Source of the DNA: Simiduia agarivorans SA1 = DSM 21679 | Lineage (GTDB): Bacteria > Pseudomonadota > Gammaproteobacteria > Pseudomonadales > Cellvibrionaceae | Direction of reading: 5' to 3' | DNA length: 64,000 nucleotides | Assembly: GCF_000305785.2 (NCBI RefSeq) | Contig: NC_018868.3 | Span: 248,001-312,000, forward strand | Shown here: positions 38,712 through 46,576 of the stretch, piece after piece | Position numbering within the stretch: position 1 is the first letter of the stretch | How the letters are laid out: every line of letters starts with the position of its first letter | Translations under genes and position numbers: made by a program | The notes under the pieces: generated by a model | Seen by the model: the letters and a program-made list of their open reading frames with translations, nothing else | The model's database searches: none | What the model was told of the DNA's origin: nothing

Positions 38712-39725
38712 ATGTCGTTTGATCTTGCCCAGCTTGCCAAATATGAACCCTTCTGCGACCTCAGCGAGGAATACCTCCAGCGCTTGATGGAGCATATGGA
38801 CCTGTTTGAGCTTGAGAAGGGCACCTTGGTGTTCAAACGCGGCAAGCCTCTGTCTGAAAATTTTTATCTGGTGTCGGGCACGGTGGATCTGATTGCCGCC
38901 GATTTTGAATCGGAAGAAATCATGGCAGGCAAGCCGCGCAGCTATCAGCCATTGAATTTACAGTCTCCTTCGCCGGTCTCTGCGGTGGCCAAGGAGACCG
39001 TCATCATCATGCGCATCGACAAAGAGTTTGTCGATCTGGTGCTGGCTTACACCGAATCGTCGGATGATGACATTCCCCAGGACCCGACCACCGAAGAGCA
39101 TCAGGACTGGATGTCGTGCCTGCTGGAGTCTCCCCTGTTTACCAAAGTGCCGCCGGCCAACCTGCAGCAGCTATTTGCCAAATTCGAGTACGTTGAATTC
39201 GAAGCCGGTGAAGTATTGATTCAGGAAGGCGCGCCCGGGGACTTTTTCTATGTGCTGGAAAAAGGCCGGGTGGCCATTGAGTCGCGCGGGCAATCGTTGG
39301 ACGTGGTGTTGCGTCCCGGCAGTTACTTCGGCGAAGAAGCGCTGGTGGGTGATGCGGTGCGCAATGCCTCGGTGATCGCGCAAACCAAAGGCGGTGTTAT
39401 GCGCCTGACCAAAGAAGATTTCAAAACCCTGTTGCAGGAGCCCGTGATCCGCTACGTGGATGCCGCCGAATGGACCAAAATGGAAAAGCAGGGCGGATTC
39501 AAATTGGTGGATGTGCGGTTGCCGATGGAATTCAAATGCGGCCATGTGGCCGGTGCTGCCAGCATGCCATTGGGTGCACTGCGCAAACGACTCGACGGGC
39601 TGGATTTCAGCCAGCAATACCTGATCACCGGTGACGGCGGTCGTCGCGCCGAGGTCGCCGCTTACCTGTTTAATCAGGCTGGACTGGACTGCGCTATCCT
39701 GACCTGTGCGGCAGAACTTTACTGA
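38712..39725 (+). CDS. Tandem cyclic-nucleotide-binding domains fused to a catalytically dead rhodanese domain
   Basis: A 337-residue soluble protein. Domain 1 (residues 10-110) is a degenerate CNB fold (FELEKGTLVFKRGKPLSENFYLVSG). Domain 2 (140-240) is better preserved: FEAGEVLIQEGAPGDFFYVLEKGRVAI and PGSYFGEEALVGDAVRNASV, the phosphate-binding cassette. Residues 250-337 form a rhodanese domain (FKLVDVRLPMEFKCGHVAGAASMPLGALR), but its active-site loop reads ITGDGGRRAE, with no Cys. It therefore probably senses or binds rather than transfers sulfur. No HTH is present. It lies 9 bases before the queuosine-mannosyltransferase gene. Confidence 0.88.
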   Translation: MSFDLAQLAKYEPFCDLSEEYLQRLMEHMDLFELEKGTLVFKRGKPLSENFYLVSGTVDLIAADFESEEIMAGKPRSYQPLNLQSPSPVSAVAKETVIIMRIDKEFVDLVLAYTESSDDDIPQDPTTEEHQDWMSCLLESPLFTKVPPANLQQLFAKFEYVEFEAGEVLIQEGAPGDFFYVLEKGRVAIESRGQSLDVVLRPGSYFGEEALVGDAVRNASVIAQTKGGVMRLTKEDFKTLLQEPVIRYVDAAEWTKMEKQGGFKLVDVRLPMEFKCGHVAGAASMPLGALRKRLDGLDFSQQYLITGDGGRRAEVAAYLFNQAGLDCAILTCAAELY

Positions 39726-39734
39726 TCTGCGATC

Positions 39735-40814
39735 ATGCGGTGCCTGCTGTTATCGGCCTATGATGCACCCAGTCACCGCTATTGGCGCGAAGGCTTAATC
39801 GCCGCCTTTCCCGAATGGCAATGGACCTGCCTCACCGAACCTCCCCGGTTTTTCAATTGGCGCATCCGGGGCAATGCGTTGTCGCTCGCGGAAAAAATCA
39901 ACGGGCTGGGTCAATCGTTTGATTGCATTATCGCCACTTCCATGACCGATCTGGCAGGCATTAAAGCATTCTGCCCACAGCTAGCGTCAGTCCCTACGTT
40001 GCTGTATTTTCACGAAAACCAGTTCTGTTATCCGGCCAATGAAGTGCAGCGCAACCGACTGGAACCGGCCATGATGACGCTGTTCAGTGCCCATGCCGCC
40101 GATAAATTGGTATTTAATTCCCGCTACAATCGCAACACCTTCATGGCCGGTGCCCGCGCACTGCTCGGCAAATTGCCGGATGCCGTGCCCGCCGGCCTGG
40201 TCGAGTCATTGATCAACAAAACGTCCGTGCTGCCCGTGCCGCTGCGGGACGAAGCGTTTAGGCTTGCCGCAAAGCGTAATGACTCAAAGCCTGGAAGGCG
40301 AACGTTTATCTGGAACCACCGCTGGGAACACGATAAAGGCCCCGAGGGATTGCTCGCTGCGGTGAGATTGCTGTTGGCGCAAACGCAAAACTTCACCCTG
40401 CATGTGGTAGGCCAACAATTCCGACAGCGCCCCGCGTGTTTTGATGCGTTGAAAACCCTGCTTGAAACTTCCGGCACGCTCGGTCGCTGGGGTTTTATTG
40501 AATCACGCGCTGAATACAATCAGTTGCTGGTGGAATCCGATGCGGTCATCTCGACGGCACTGCATGATTTTCAGGGGTTGGCCGTACTCGAAGCGGTGGC
40601 GGCGGGGTGTTATCCGCTGGTGCCGGACCGGTTGGTGTATCCGGAGTGGTTTCCCGTTTGCTATGCGGCAGCTACGCCGATACAGGAAGTTGAAGCCTTG
40701 GTGCAGGCGATGTCGGCAATAATCGATCGGGGCCCGGAAGCCGCGCCGCCTGTGAATTTTTTACGTTGGTGCGAGCTTGGGCAAAAGTATGCTGCGTTAG
40801 CCAGACCTATGTGA
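39735..40814 (+). CDS. Probable tRNA-queuosine alpha-mannosyltransferase
   Basis: A 359-residue GT-B glycosyltransferase whose N-terminus (LLLSAYDAPSHRYWREGLIAAFPEWQW) and the motif YFHENQFCYPANEVQRNRLEPAM mark the DUF3524 family. Animal members mannosylate queuosine in tRNA-Asp (established for QTMAN); bacterial ones are annotated by similarity. The C-terminal half has the GT4 pattern NHRWEHDKGPEGLLAAVRLLL and ISTALHDFQGLAVLEAVAAGCYPLVP. The ATG is 9 bases after the CNB-rhodanese stop, so they are likely cotranscribed. The tRNA role in bacteria is inference. Confidence 0.8.
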   Translation: MRCLLLSAYDAPSHRYWREGLIAAFPEWQWTCLTEPPRFFNWRIRGNALSLAEKINGLGQSFDCIIATSMTDLAGIKAFCPQLASVPTLLYFHENQFCYPANEVQRNRLEPAMMTLFSAHAADKLVFNSRYNRNTFMAGARALLGKLPDAVPAGLVESLINKTSVLPVPLRDEAFRLAAKRNDSKPGRRTFIWNHRWEHDKGPEGLLAAVRLLLAQTQNFTLHVVGQQFRQRPACFDALKTLLETSGTLGRWGFIESRAEYNQLLVESDAVISTALHDFQGLAVLEAVAAGCYPLVPDRLVYPEWFPVCYAAATPIQEVEALVQAMSAIIDRGPEAAPPVNFLRWCELGQKYAALARPM

Positions 40815-41112
40815 TTTCACTGTTGTGCGCATCTGGATGCCAATCGGCGGGGTAGGGCAGCGTGAGCCGTTTTCCTGAGGCTGATCCTAGTTCTGGCTGA
40901 ACGCTAATTATCTTGCTGCTAAGGGGCTGTATGGTGTTTTGAGGATAATAACCAGGCTGAACTTGATAATTCATAGGTCGAAATATTCAGCTAATTCCCT
41001 CCGAACCCTCTATTTTCTTGAGAAATAAATTGAATGAAAGAGCAATAGAGCAACATGGCGTGGGAAATAGATTTATGATCAATTACAAATGCAGGGGCTT
41101 GGATTTTCTATA
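40815..41112. other. AT-rich gap at the left edge of the accessory island
   Basis: A 298-base stretch where composition changes from GC-rich backbone to AT-rich sequence. I found no ORF, repeat copy or RNA signature. It includes the presumed promoter of the lipoprotein pseudogene; no clear hexamer pair was seen. Confidence 0.4.
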
Positions 41113-41595
41113 ATGAAATTTGTATATCCATTATCGGTAGTAACTTATTTTGTTCTAATCTAGGGGTGCTTTAGCTCCAAGTATGAGCTGGATTTTTCCG
41201 ATGACGAATATAGAGGGGTCAGGGATATAGGTACCGGTGAGCTGGTTGTTGAACCCGCTGTGATTGAGTTTTAGAATGAGGAAAATCATTATTTTGGTTA
41301 TAGATTTCCTAAGCATGATGTCGATTGTGATTGGATAAAAAATGGCCGAAGTAAGAAGTTCACTGCTGCGAAGTTAGACTTAATTCCTGTATTTTTTTCC
41401 CTTAGCTTGGAAGCTGGTTTGGTTGCTGAATTCACCGATAGGTCTAAATTTGATGAGCATCTTGAACTGTTAAGTATCGATCTTGGGGGTAAGTTTGTAG
41501 ATATTGAAAATAGTTCGTTTGTTTTACATTATAAAAGAATATATGAAGACTACGATTTTTCGAGGTGTTTGCCCTTGAATAAAGCGGATATGTAA
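41113..41595 (+). pseudogene. Lipoprotein gene interrupted by two in-frame amber codons
   Basis: A single frame of 160 codons from ATG 41113 to TAA 41593-41595 is interrupted only by TAG at 41161-41163 (codon 17) and TAG at 41272-41274 (codon 54). The frame is otherwise protein-like. It opens with a hydrophobic signal (MKFVYPLSVVTYFVLI), then the first TAG, then GCFSSKYELDFSD, so the first amber sits in the lipobox. The remainder (KKFTAAKLDLIPVFFSLSLE, then EYDFSRCLPL-like EDYDFSRCLPLN) matches no family I recognise. Other genes nearby end in TAG, so readthrough as normal decoding is unlikely. Best read as a recently inactivated gene of an AT-rich accessory region. Confidence 0.75.
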
Positions 41596-41622
41596 AAGAA
41601 GGGCGATAAAATGGGTTGGTGG

Positions 41623-41664
41623 CAGTGATTGACATGCCATAAGTTTCATCTGACCCCACTTATT
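41623..41664. repeat. Repeat copy A: RAYT 3'-end fragment plus terminal repeat
   Basis: CAGTGATTGACATGCCATAA followed by GTTTCATCTGACCCCACTTA matches 43210-43249 with one difference. The first half equals the last codons of the RAYT gene (VIDxP-stop), so a transposase 3' end and its terminal repeat remain here without the rest of the gene, 28 bases after the pseudogene. Confidence 0.85.
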
Positions 41665-41687
41665 CCTAAGACTGTGGAGGGTTAAGC

Positions 41688-42302
41688 ATGAATATGAAAG
41701 AAAAGAGCTATGAAATGTGTCGCGCTCTTGCTGCTGAATACGACGGTTGGGAATTTCAAGGAGGAGGGTTCGTCTGCAAGAGACATAAGCCATTTGTTCT
41801 GGGGTTAGATGTGTTCGCTAAGGTGGCAATGAGTCACGTGAGTTTGCAGGCTATTGAATGGGTTAAGGTGGGGCCTATAGTGAGGTCAATAAAAGTTCTA
41901 TTTCCAAAGTACAAAATTCCATGTCACTTTACTCGGCAACCAAAAAATGAGGACGGTTCAATTTTTGTGGGGGTCTATTCCGATATAAGTCAACTGGAGC
42001 CGGTAATCGAAAAATTTGTTAGGTCAGCAATCCCGAATGCTAGTACGCGATATTGTCTAGATGGAATCGAAGAATTTGCTGAGCAATTTCCGCAAGATAA
42101 TCCATTTAACTTTATTGGGATGCAGGGTGTCCATTACTGTTTGCTGAGGATGTTGGTTGGTGATTTTGACTATATCAAGAAGTGCTACGAAGAGGCTTTG
42201 GCTGGAAACAACGATTATCGATTTGATGAGCTTGGTCAGATAATGCCTTTGCTGGAAGAAATGGAATCAAACTTGAAGAGGACTGGACGCTTGATGAAAT
42301 AA
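41688..42302 (+). CDS. Unknown 204-residue accessory protein
   Basis: A 204-residue soluble protein with no signal peptide or membrane segment that I recognise as no family. Features seen: CRALAAEYDGWEFQGGGFVCK, KVLFPKYKIPCHFTRQPKN, FVGVYSDISQLEPVIEKFVR, and a helical C-terminus (LGQIMPLLEEMESNLKRTG). Seven cysteines or fewer, no metal pattern. GGAGGG at 41675 is well placed for ATG 41688. The gene is AT-rich compared with the backbone and is bounded on the left by repeat copy A and on the right by an inverted partial copy (42297-42311). It has the look of a lone accessory cargo gene; toxin-immunity proteins often look like this, but nothing proves it. Confidence 0.7.
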   Translation: MNMKEKSYEMCRALAAEYDGWEFQGGGFVCKRHKPFVLGLDVFAKVAMSHVSLQAIEWVKVGPIVRSIKVLFPKYKIPCHFTRQPKNEDGSIFVGVYSDISQLEPVIEKFVRSAIPNASTRYCLDGIEEFAEQFPQDNPFNFIGMQGVHYCLLRMLVGDFDYIKKCYEEALAGNNDYRFDELGQIMPLLEEMESNLKRTGRLMK

Positions 42303-42435
42303 GTGGGGTCACCTATAAGTCGTTCTCCGTCAACAGGGCGAACGCGTTCGAAGCGTTGACGCCCCTAGTAAATTACTTGCTCTGCCTTTGGGTGCACCCG
42401 ATTTCTACGTGCTGTTTTCACTGGCTAAGAGAATT
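42297..42435. repeat. Partial repeat copy B and an adjoining hairpin
   Basis: AAATAAGTGGGGTCA (42297-42311) is the reverse complement of the outer part of copy A, then the match stops. Downstream CGTCAAC (42328-42334) pairs with GTTGACG (42355-42361), and GAACGCGTTC forms a palindrome at the tip, a 34-base hairpin. The rest of the stretch to 42435 shows nothing else. Confidence 0.55.
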
Positions 42436-43250
42436 AGTGGGGTCAGATGAAACTTAAGGCGCGCAATTCATCCTTGTATAGGGCGCCGGTGCCCCTCTAA
42501 ACTTCAGTTCTCTGTTTCGGTTAAAAGGACTTAACCATGGCAAGACTTCCTCGTATCAGCCCTTTGGGCGTTCCTTAACATATTATCCAGCGCGGCAATA
42601 ATTGGCAGGTTTGCTTTGCCTCAGAACAAGATTTGGCTGCATATATCCACTGGTTGGATGAGTACGCTCGCCAATTCTTTGTGTCGGTTCACGCTTGGGT
42701 TTTGATGACCAACCATGTGCACCTGCTGGTCACGCCCAATAGGGAAGGCGGCGTTTCAAGCATGATGCAGGCTTTGGGGCGGCGATATGTCAGGTACTTT
42801 AATCGCGAATATCGCCGAACCGGTACGTTATGGGAGGGCCGTTTTAAAGCAAGTCTGGTTCAATCCGAGGTCTATCTGTTGGTCTGCCAGCGATACATCG
42901 AATTGAATCCCGTAAGAGCGGGTATGGTCAGCGATCCGGCTGACTATGTCTGGTCTAGTTATCAAGCACACGCCTTGGGCAAATCGATAAACGTGCATAC
43001 GCCGCACAGTGAATATCTGAAGTTGGGTGAAGAGCCTAAAGAGCGCCAGTGCTCGTACAGAGCGCTATTTGATGCGCATGTTGATTGCAGCTTAATAAAG
43101 GATATCCGTGCAGCGGTAAACAAGGGTATGGCGTTGGGTAGTGCACGCTTTAAAGATGAAATTGAGTGTCTGCACGGGCGACGGGTTCGGCCTGCCGCAA
43201 TGGGCAGACCAGTGATTGACGTGCCATAAGTTTCATCTGACCCCACTTAT
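42436..43250 (+). mobile_element. RAYT (REP-associated Y1 transposase) element bounded by inverted repeats
   Basis: AGTGGGGTCAGATGAAACTT (from 42436) and its reverse complement within 43226-43250 form perfect inverted ends of at least 20 bp around a transposase pseudogene. RAYT genes are single-copy IS200-like domesticated transposases tied to REP repeats (family knowledge). The repeats at 41623 and 42297 belong to the same family. Confidence 0.75.
42537..43229 (+). pseudogene. RAYT-type transposase inactivated by an ochre codon
   Basis: From ATG 42537 the frame reads MARLPRISPLGVP, stop (TAA 42576-42578), HIIQRGNNWQVCFASEQD and continues to TAA 43227-43229. The expected residue at the stop is Gln (CAA to TAA), as the family has GVPQHIIQRGNN. 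The rest is complete: HUH-type VHAWVLMTNHVHLLVTP, RYFNREYRRTGTLWEGRFKAS, RYIELNPVRAGMV and DYVWSSYQAHALG. Internal reinitiation at 42633 would lack the first strand. Total about 230 codons, the family's usual size. Confidence 0.88.
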
Positions 43251-43876
43251 GCATACACGCTTACGAGCAATTGATCTAAGAATGCGCGCGCGCCCGAATC
43301 ATTAATCTGCTATGCTCTGAATCTTAGCAGCGTTTTTGGCAAATTCATGCCCCGGCTGATTCCTTGTGTATAGGCGATTTTTCGCTGGTTGAGTGGTGTT
43401 CTCAGTAAGCGATAGACATCCAAGGGGATCTCTCACGGACCACTGTCTGCTGTGTTTTTATTTTTTATAATAATAATTTATGTCAGAGGCGCTTATAGGC
43501 TAATTCATATTCCCAGCAAATCGATGCGAATGGGTCGGTTGCGTGGATAACATGAGTTGGCGCCTCGTGCTCCAGTTCTATCTGGCAGCAGAATTCATCT
43601 ATGAAAGCCTGGTTAAATTTTCCCTTCTGTCTGTACATGATGGCGTCTCGATTTTTTCTGTGCATTTTTTACTCATGATTTCTGGTTTGAAGTTATCTGC
43701 ATTCAAGAAATTCAGGGTTTAGGTTGACCTTCTGAGCGCGCTGAATTATGTCCCGATGCCTGACATTTCGAGTGTTTTATGGCTGGATATCTCATTGCCC
43801 TGTGTCTTGGTAATGTTTGTCGGTGGTCAGATTAAACTAATTTTATCTGTTGGTCAGCTTTGTTGGTCGATGAGGA
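43251..43876. other. AT-rich gap before the enzyme I-like gene
   Basis: A 626-base stretch with only one weak minus-strand ORF (43483-43665). It has alternating GCGCGCGC at 43284-43291 and an AT-rich block TTTTTATTTTTTATAATAATAATTT near 43450-43475. I see no tRNA, attachment site or further repeat copy. A promoter for the enzyme I-like gene must lie in its right half, but hexamers are not clear. Confidence 0.4.
43483..43665 (-). CDS. Doubtful small ORF
   Basis: A 60-codon minus-strand ORF, or 51 codons from an internal ATG at 43638 (MYRQKGKFNQAFIDEFCCQI...). The protein looks plausible in composition (KFNQAFIDEFCCQIELEHE, then FASICWEYELAYKRL) but there is no clear ribosome site and no family. 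It lies in a gap without other genes. Kept only because the sequence is protein-like. Confidence 0.3.
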   Translation of the reverse strand: MHRKNRDAIMYRQKGKFNQAFIDEFCCQIELEHEAPTHVIHATDPFASICWEYELAYKRL

Positions 43877-45532
43877 ATGACAGTGATGGTAAGTGCAATT
43901 GATACGAACAAAGCTGCGATTTTACTTAGAGGGAAATCTATCTCAAGAGGGCTTTCAAGCGGCATTCTTTATAGTAATCCTGGCATTAGGTTTCACTCTA
44001 GTAGGCAGGTACCGAGTGGTGGCGTAGAGTATGAGTTGGCAAGATTGGAAGTTGCAAATGGTCAGGTTTTTGATGATCTTTCAGTTCTTTCCGAACGGGT
44101 AGAGAGGGAAATTAACGGGAAATACGCCGAGATATTTGATGCTCAAATTGCGATGATAGGCGATACCTTGTTGCAGAATGAAATACGCAAAGAAATAACT
44201 ACCAGTTTGGTTAGCGCATCCTGGGCGGTTAAAACTGTGTTGCTTAGATGGGAAAGTAGGTTGTTGTTGTCTGGATCGCAGATGGCCAAAGATAAATGTG
44301 ATGATATGAAGGATATATCCTATCGTTATAGGGATGTTTTTTCTGGGATTAGTGTCAATTATCTGGATAATCTTCCAGTAAATTGCGTGTTGGTTTTAGA
44401 TCGATTGCTGCCTTCAGATGCGATAAATCTAACCGCCAAATCTGTCTCTGCAGTGCTATTGCAATATGGTGCGCCAGGGTCTCATGCAGCGTTATTTGTC
44501 CGGGAAATGGAGTTGCCCGCAATATCCGGAATTCCTAATCTGACATCTACTATTGTTGGTCGGGATTGGGCGTTGGTCGATGCAGATCGTGGCGAGGTAA
44601 CGGTTAATCCCAGTTTGACAGAGAAAAAGGCCTTTAAAATAAGGTGTATTGATCGGTTGGCTGAAATGGAGTTGGCGCGAGCGAATGCTCACCAGAAGGC
44701 AGCTACAATTGATGGAATGTCAGTGCATGTTGAATCCAATATCAGTGGCGTTGATGAGGCAAGGAAGGCTGTACATTATGGAGCAGACGGTATTGGGTTG
44801 TATAGGACAGAAAGACACTATTTAGGCAGGAGTACTCCTCCTTCCAGAGGGCAGCTCATTGATGAGATGCGGAATGTGCTCTTTGCAACGAGAAAGCTTA
44901 CAGTTAATATTCGGCTCCTGGATTTTGGTGCAGATAAATCATTGAGCTATTTGTCATTTTTATCTGAAAAAAATCCTGCGCTCGGTCGGCGTGGTGTCAG
45001 GTTTCTTTTTGATAATCCTGAGCTTCTAGAAACCCAGCTGTCAGCGATATTGGAAGTTTCAAAGTCATTTAATGTGAGAATTTTGATTCCAATGGTAACT
45101 GTGCCTGGAGATGTTCAGAGAGTAAAGGAGGTGGTACATAAGATTGCGCGGGAAATGGGTGTAGATGAAGTTCCTAAAATCGGTGCCATGATTGAGGTGC
45201 CGGCGGCGGCTTTGTCAGCTTGTGAAATTTCAAAGCATGTGGATTTTATGTGTTTTGGTACAAATGATCTCGCGCAATATTCGTTCGCGGCTGATAGGGA
45301 TAGTGTGGCGGTTGAAGAGTACTTCGACGATTCGTCTGATGTGATTTTCAGGTTGCTTAGTATAGTGCATGGTGATGTTAGGGGTATGCCTCTCTCTTTG
45401 TGTGGTGATCTTGCGGCAAGGCCGGAATTTGTAGCCAGACTACTGCAGTGTGGTATTAAGTCGTTTAGTGTTTCTCCAGCATTAGTGCCGATCATCAAGC
45501 AAGTTGTAAGGGGAAGTAAATGGATATCGTAG
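43877..45532 (+). CDS. Orphan PTS enzyme I-like phosphotransferase
   Basis: A 551-residue homologue of PEP:protein phosphotransferase (enzyme I), which passes phosphate from PEP to a His of HPr. Phosphohistidine domain: GAPGSHAALFVREMELPAISG with His203. PEP-binding barrel: GADGIGLYRTERHYL, DFGADKSLSYLS, RRGVRFLFDN, IEVPAAALSACEISKHVDFM, FGTNDLAQYSFAADRD and the catalytic Cys509 in LCGDLAARPE. All active-site landmarks are present though degenerate (APGSH for the usual GGxTSH). No GAF domain, so not PtsP. No HPr or EII gene is in the window. ATG 43877 or the ATG at 43886, better spaced from GAGG, is the start. AT-rich codon use suggests transfer. Confidence 0.85.
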   Translation: MTVMVSAIDTNKAAILLRGKSISRGLSSGILYSNPGIRFHSSRQVPSGGVEYELARLEVANGQVFDDLSVLSERVEREINGKYAEIFDAQIAMIGDTLLQNEIRKEITTSLVSASWAVKTVLLRWESRLLLSGSQMAKDKCDDMKDISYRYRDVFSGISVNYLDNLPVNCVLVLDRLLPSDAINLTAKSVSAVLLQYGAPGSHAALFVREMELPAISGIPNLTSTIVGRDWALVDADRGEVTVNPSLTEKKAFKIRCIDRLAEMELARANAHQKAATIDGMSVHVESNISGVDEARKAVHYGADGIGLYRTERHYLGRSTPPSRGQLIDEMRNVLFATRKLTVNIRLLDFGADKSLSYLSFLSEKNPALGRRGVRFLFDNPELLETQLSAILEVSKSFNVRILIPMVTVPGDVQRVKEVVHKIAREMGVDEVPKIGAMIEVPAAALSACEISKHVDFMCFGTNDLAQYSFAADRDSVAVEEYFDDSSDVIFRLLSIVHGDVRGMPLSLCGDLAARPEFVARLLQCGIKSFSVSPALVPIIKQVVRGSKWIS

Positions 45533-45645
45533 GTTTCTATATTGGCTGTCATTCGAATAGTGATTCTCTGATTAAAGCCGATGTTCGAACTCTGTTTGTT
45601 GTTAAAATCCATGTTTTGAACGCTCGGTGTTGGTCTTCTTCATGA
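45520..45645 (+). CDS. 41-residue ORF overlapping both neighbours
   Basis: ATG 45520 lies in the last codons of the enzyme I-like gene, with AAGGGG six bases upstream. The frame encodes 41 residues (MDIVGFYIGCHSNSDSLIKA...) and ends TGA at 45643-45645, overlapping the ATG of the Cys-repeat gene (ATGA). The double overlap suggests translational coupling, because the next gene has no ribosome site of its own. The peptide has no recognised family and may be only a coupling ORF. Confidence 0.45.
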   Translation: MDIVGFYIGCHSNSDSLIKADVRTLFVVKIHVLNARCWSSS

Positions 45646-46529
45646 AGATCTGGTGGATTATTATTTTTGGTATTTTATGGGCTTTGATTTTTACCTCTTT
45701 TTCATGTGGGAACGTTCTGGCTGCTAAAAAAGATCAAATTCCTGAAAATTCTTATGTAAAGAATGCTGGCGATGGTTGGCGCTGCGTGTGGGGTTATATA
45801 AAGCGGAGGAATCATTGTGAGGCAATCCGCTTGCCGGCAAATTCATTTTTAGACTCCGATGGATTTGAATGGCAGTGCGAGCGCGGTTTTCTGAGAGACA
45901 AGGAAGATTGTATAGAGATTGTTGTTCCTAAGAATGCTTACTTGATTGAAGAGGAATATGGCAGAGGCTGGGCTTGTGAGCGAGGCTTTCTTGTATATAA
46001 GACGGCGTCTTCAATGTATGAGTGCATAAAAATTGCGGTTCCGGAAAATGCCGTTTTGATTTCGTCAGCTATGGGTGACTATTGGCAGTGTCATAGTGGA
46101 TATGTCGAGGGGGATAACGGTTGTGAGGAAGAGGACGTGCCGTTGTCTGGTGCCGCTTCCAGAAATAAGTTCGATGATAATTTGTATTGTGCCTGGGGGT
46201 TCATGGATAGTGGCTCTGATTGTGTGGCGATTGATCTGCCCAGTAATGCATATATGGATAAAGATGGCCGGCGTTGGCGTTGCAGTCGTGGCTACAGAAA
46301 GTTAGATCGCCAGTGTGTCGAAGTTACAGTGCCAGAAAATGCCTACTTGAAGGACAGTGGGGACGATTGGCGCTGTCTTAGAGGGTATAGAAGGGATCAC
46401 GATTCTTGCCTGCTAATTCAAATACCGGAAAACGCCCACCTCAATACCGCTGGTACTCGATGGTTATGCGATAAGCCCTATGTTAGCAGTGGAAAAACCT
46501 GCGATTTAATTGATAAAGGGACGAAGTGA
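45642..46529 (+). CDS. Exported protein of eight two-cysteine repeats
   Basis: A 295-residue protein with a signal sequence (MKIWWIIIFGILWALIFTSF, then SCGNVLA as cleavage or lipobox-like region). The mature part is eight repeats of about 31-38 residues with the pattern vPxNAyLxxxGxxWxCxRGYxxxxxxCxxI, for example VPENAYLKDSGDDWRCLRGY. Each has two Cys, so sixteen in the repeats; repeat 5 is the most divergent. Disulfide bonding in the periplasm or outside is likely. I know no function. The ATG is fused to the stop of the 41-codon ORF; an in-frame GTG at 45627 is an alternative. AT-rich like its upstream neighbour. Confidence 0.8.
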   Translation: MKIWWIIIFGILWALIFTSFSCGNVLAAKKDQIPENSYVKNAGDGWRCVWGYIKRRNHCEAIRLPANSFLDSDGFEWQCERGFLRDKEDCIEIVVPKNAYLIEEEYGRGWACERGFLVYKTASSMYECIKIAVPENAVLISSAMGDYWQCHSGYVEGDNGCEEEDVPLSGAASRNKFDDNLYCAWGFMDSGSDCVAIDLPSNAYMDKDGRRWRCSRGYRKLDRQCVEVTVPENAYLKDSGDDWRCLRGYRRDHDSCLLIQIPENAHLNTAGTRWLCDKPYVSSGKTCDLIDKGTK

Positions 46530-46576
46530 TTTAACCTTAAATCCCATACTCCTTCCCCATCACTCAGTCCTAATTC

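Noticed and set aside
41113..41595. Recoded gene with amber as a sense codon
   Set aside because: Other genes in the window end in TAG (for example nagZ and the enzyme I-like gene), so TAG is an ordinary stop here.
42328..42361. Hairpin read as an integron attC site
   Set aside because: It lacks the paired core sites of an attC and no integrase is present; the symmetry is better described as a palindrome next to a repeat copy.
41600..43876. CRISPR array or prophage in the island
   Set aside because: The repeats are few, inverted, unevenly spaced and tied to a transposase; there are no cas, integrase or phage structural genes.
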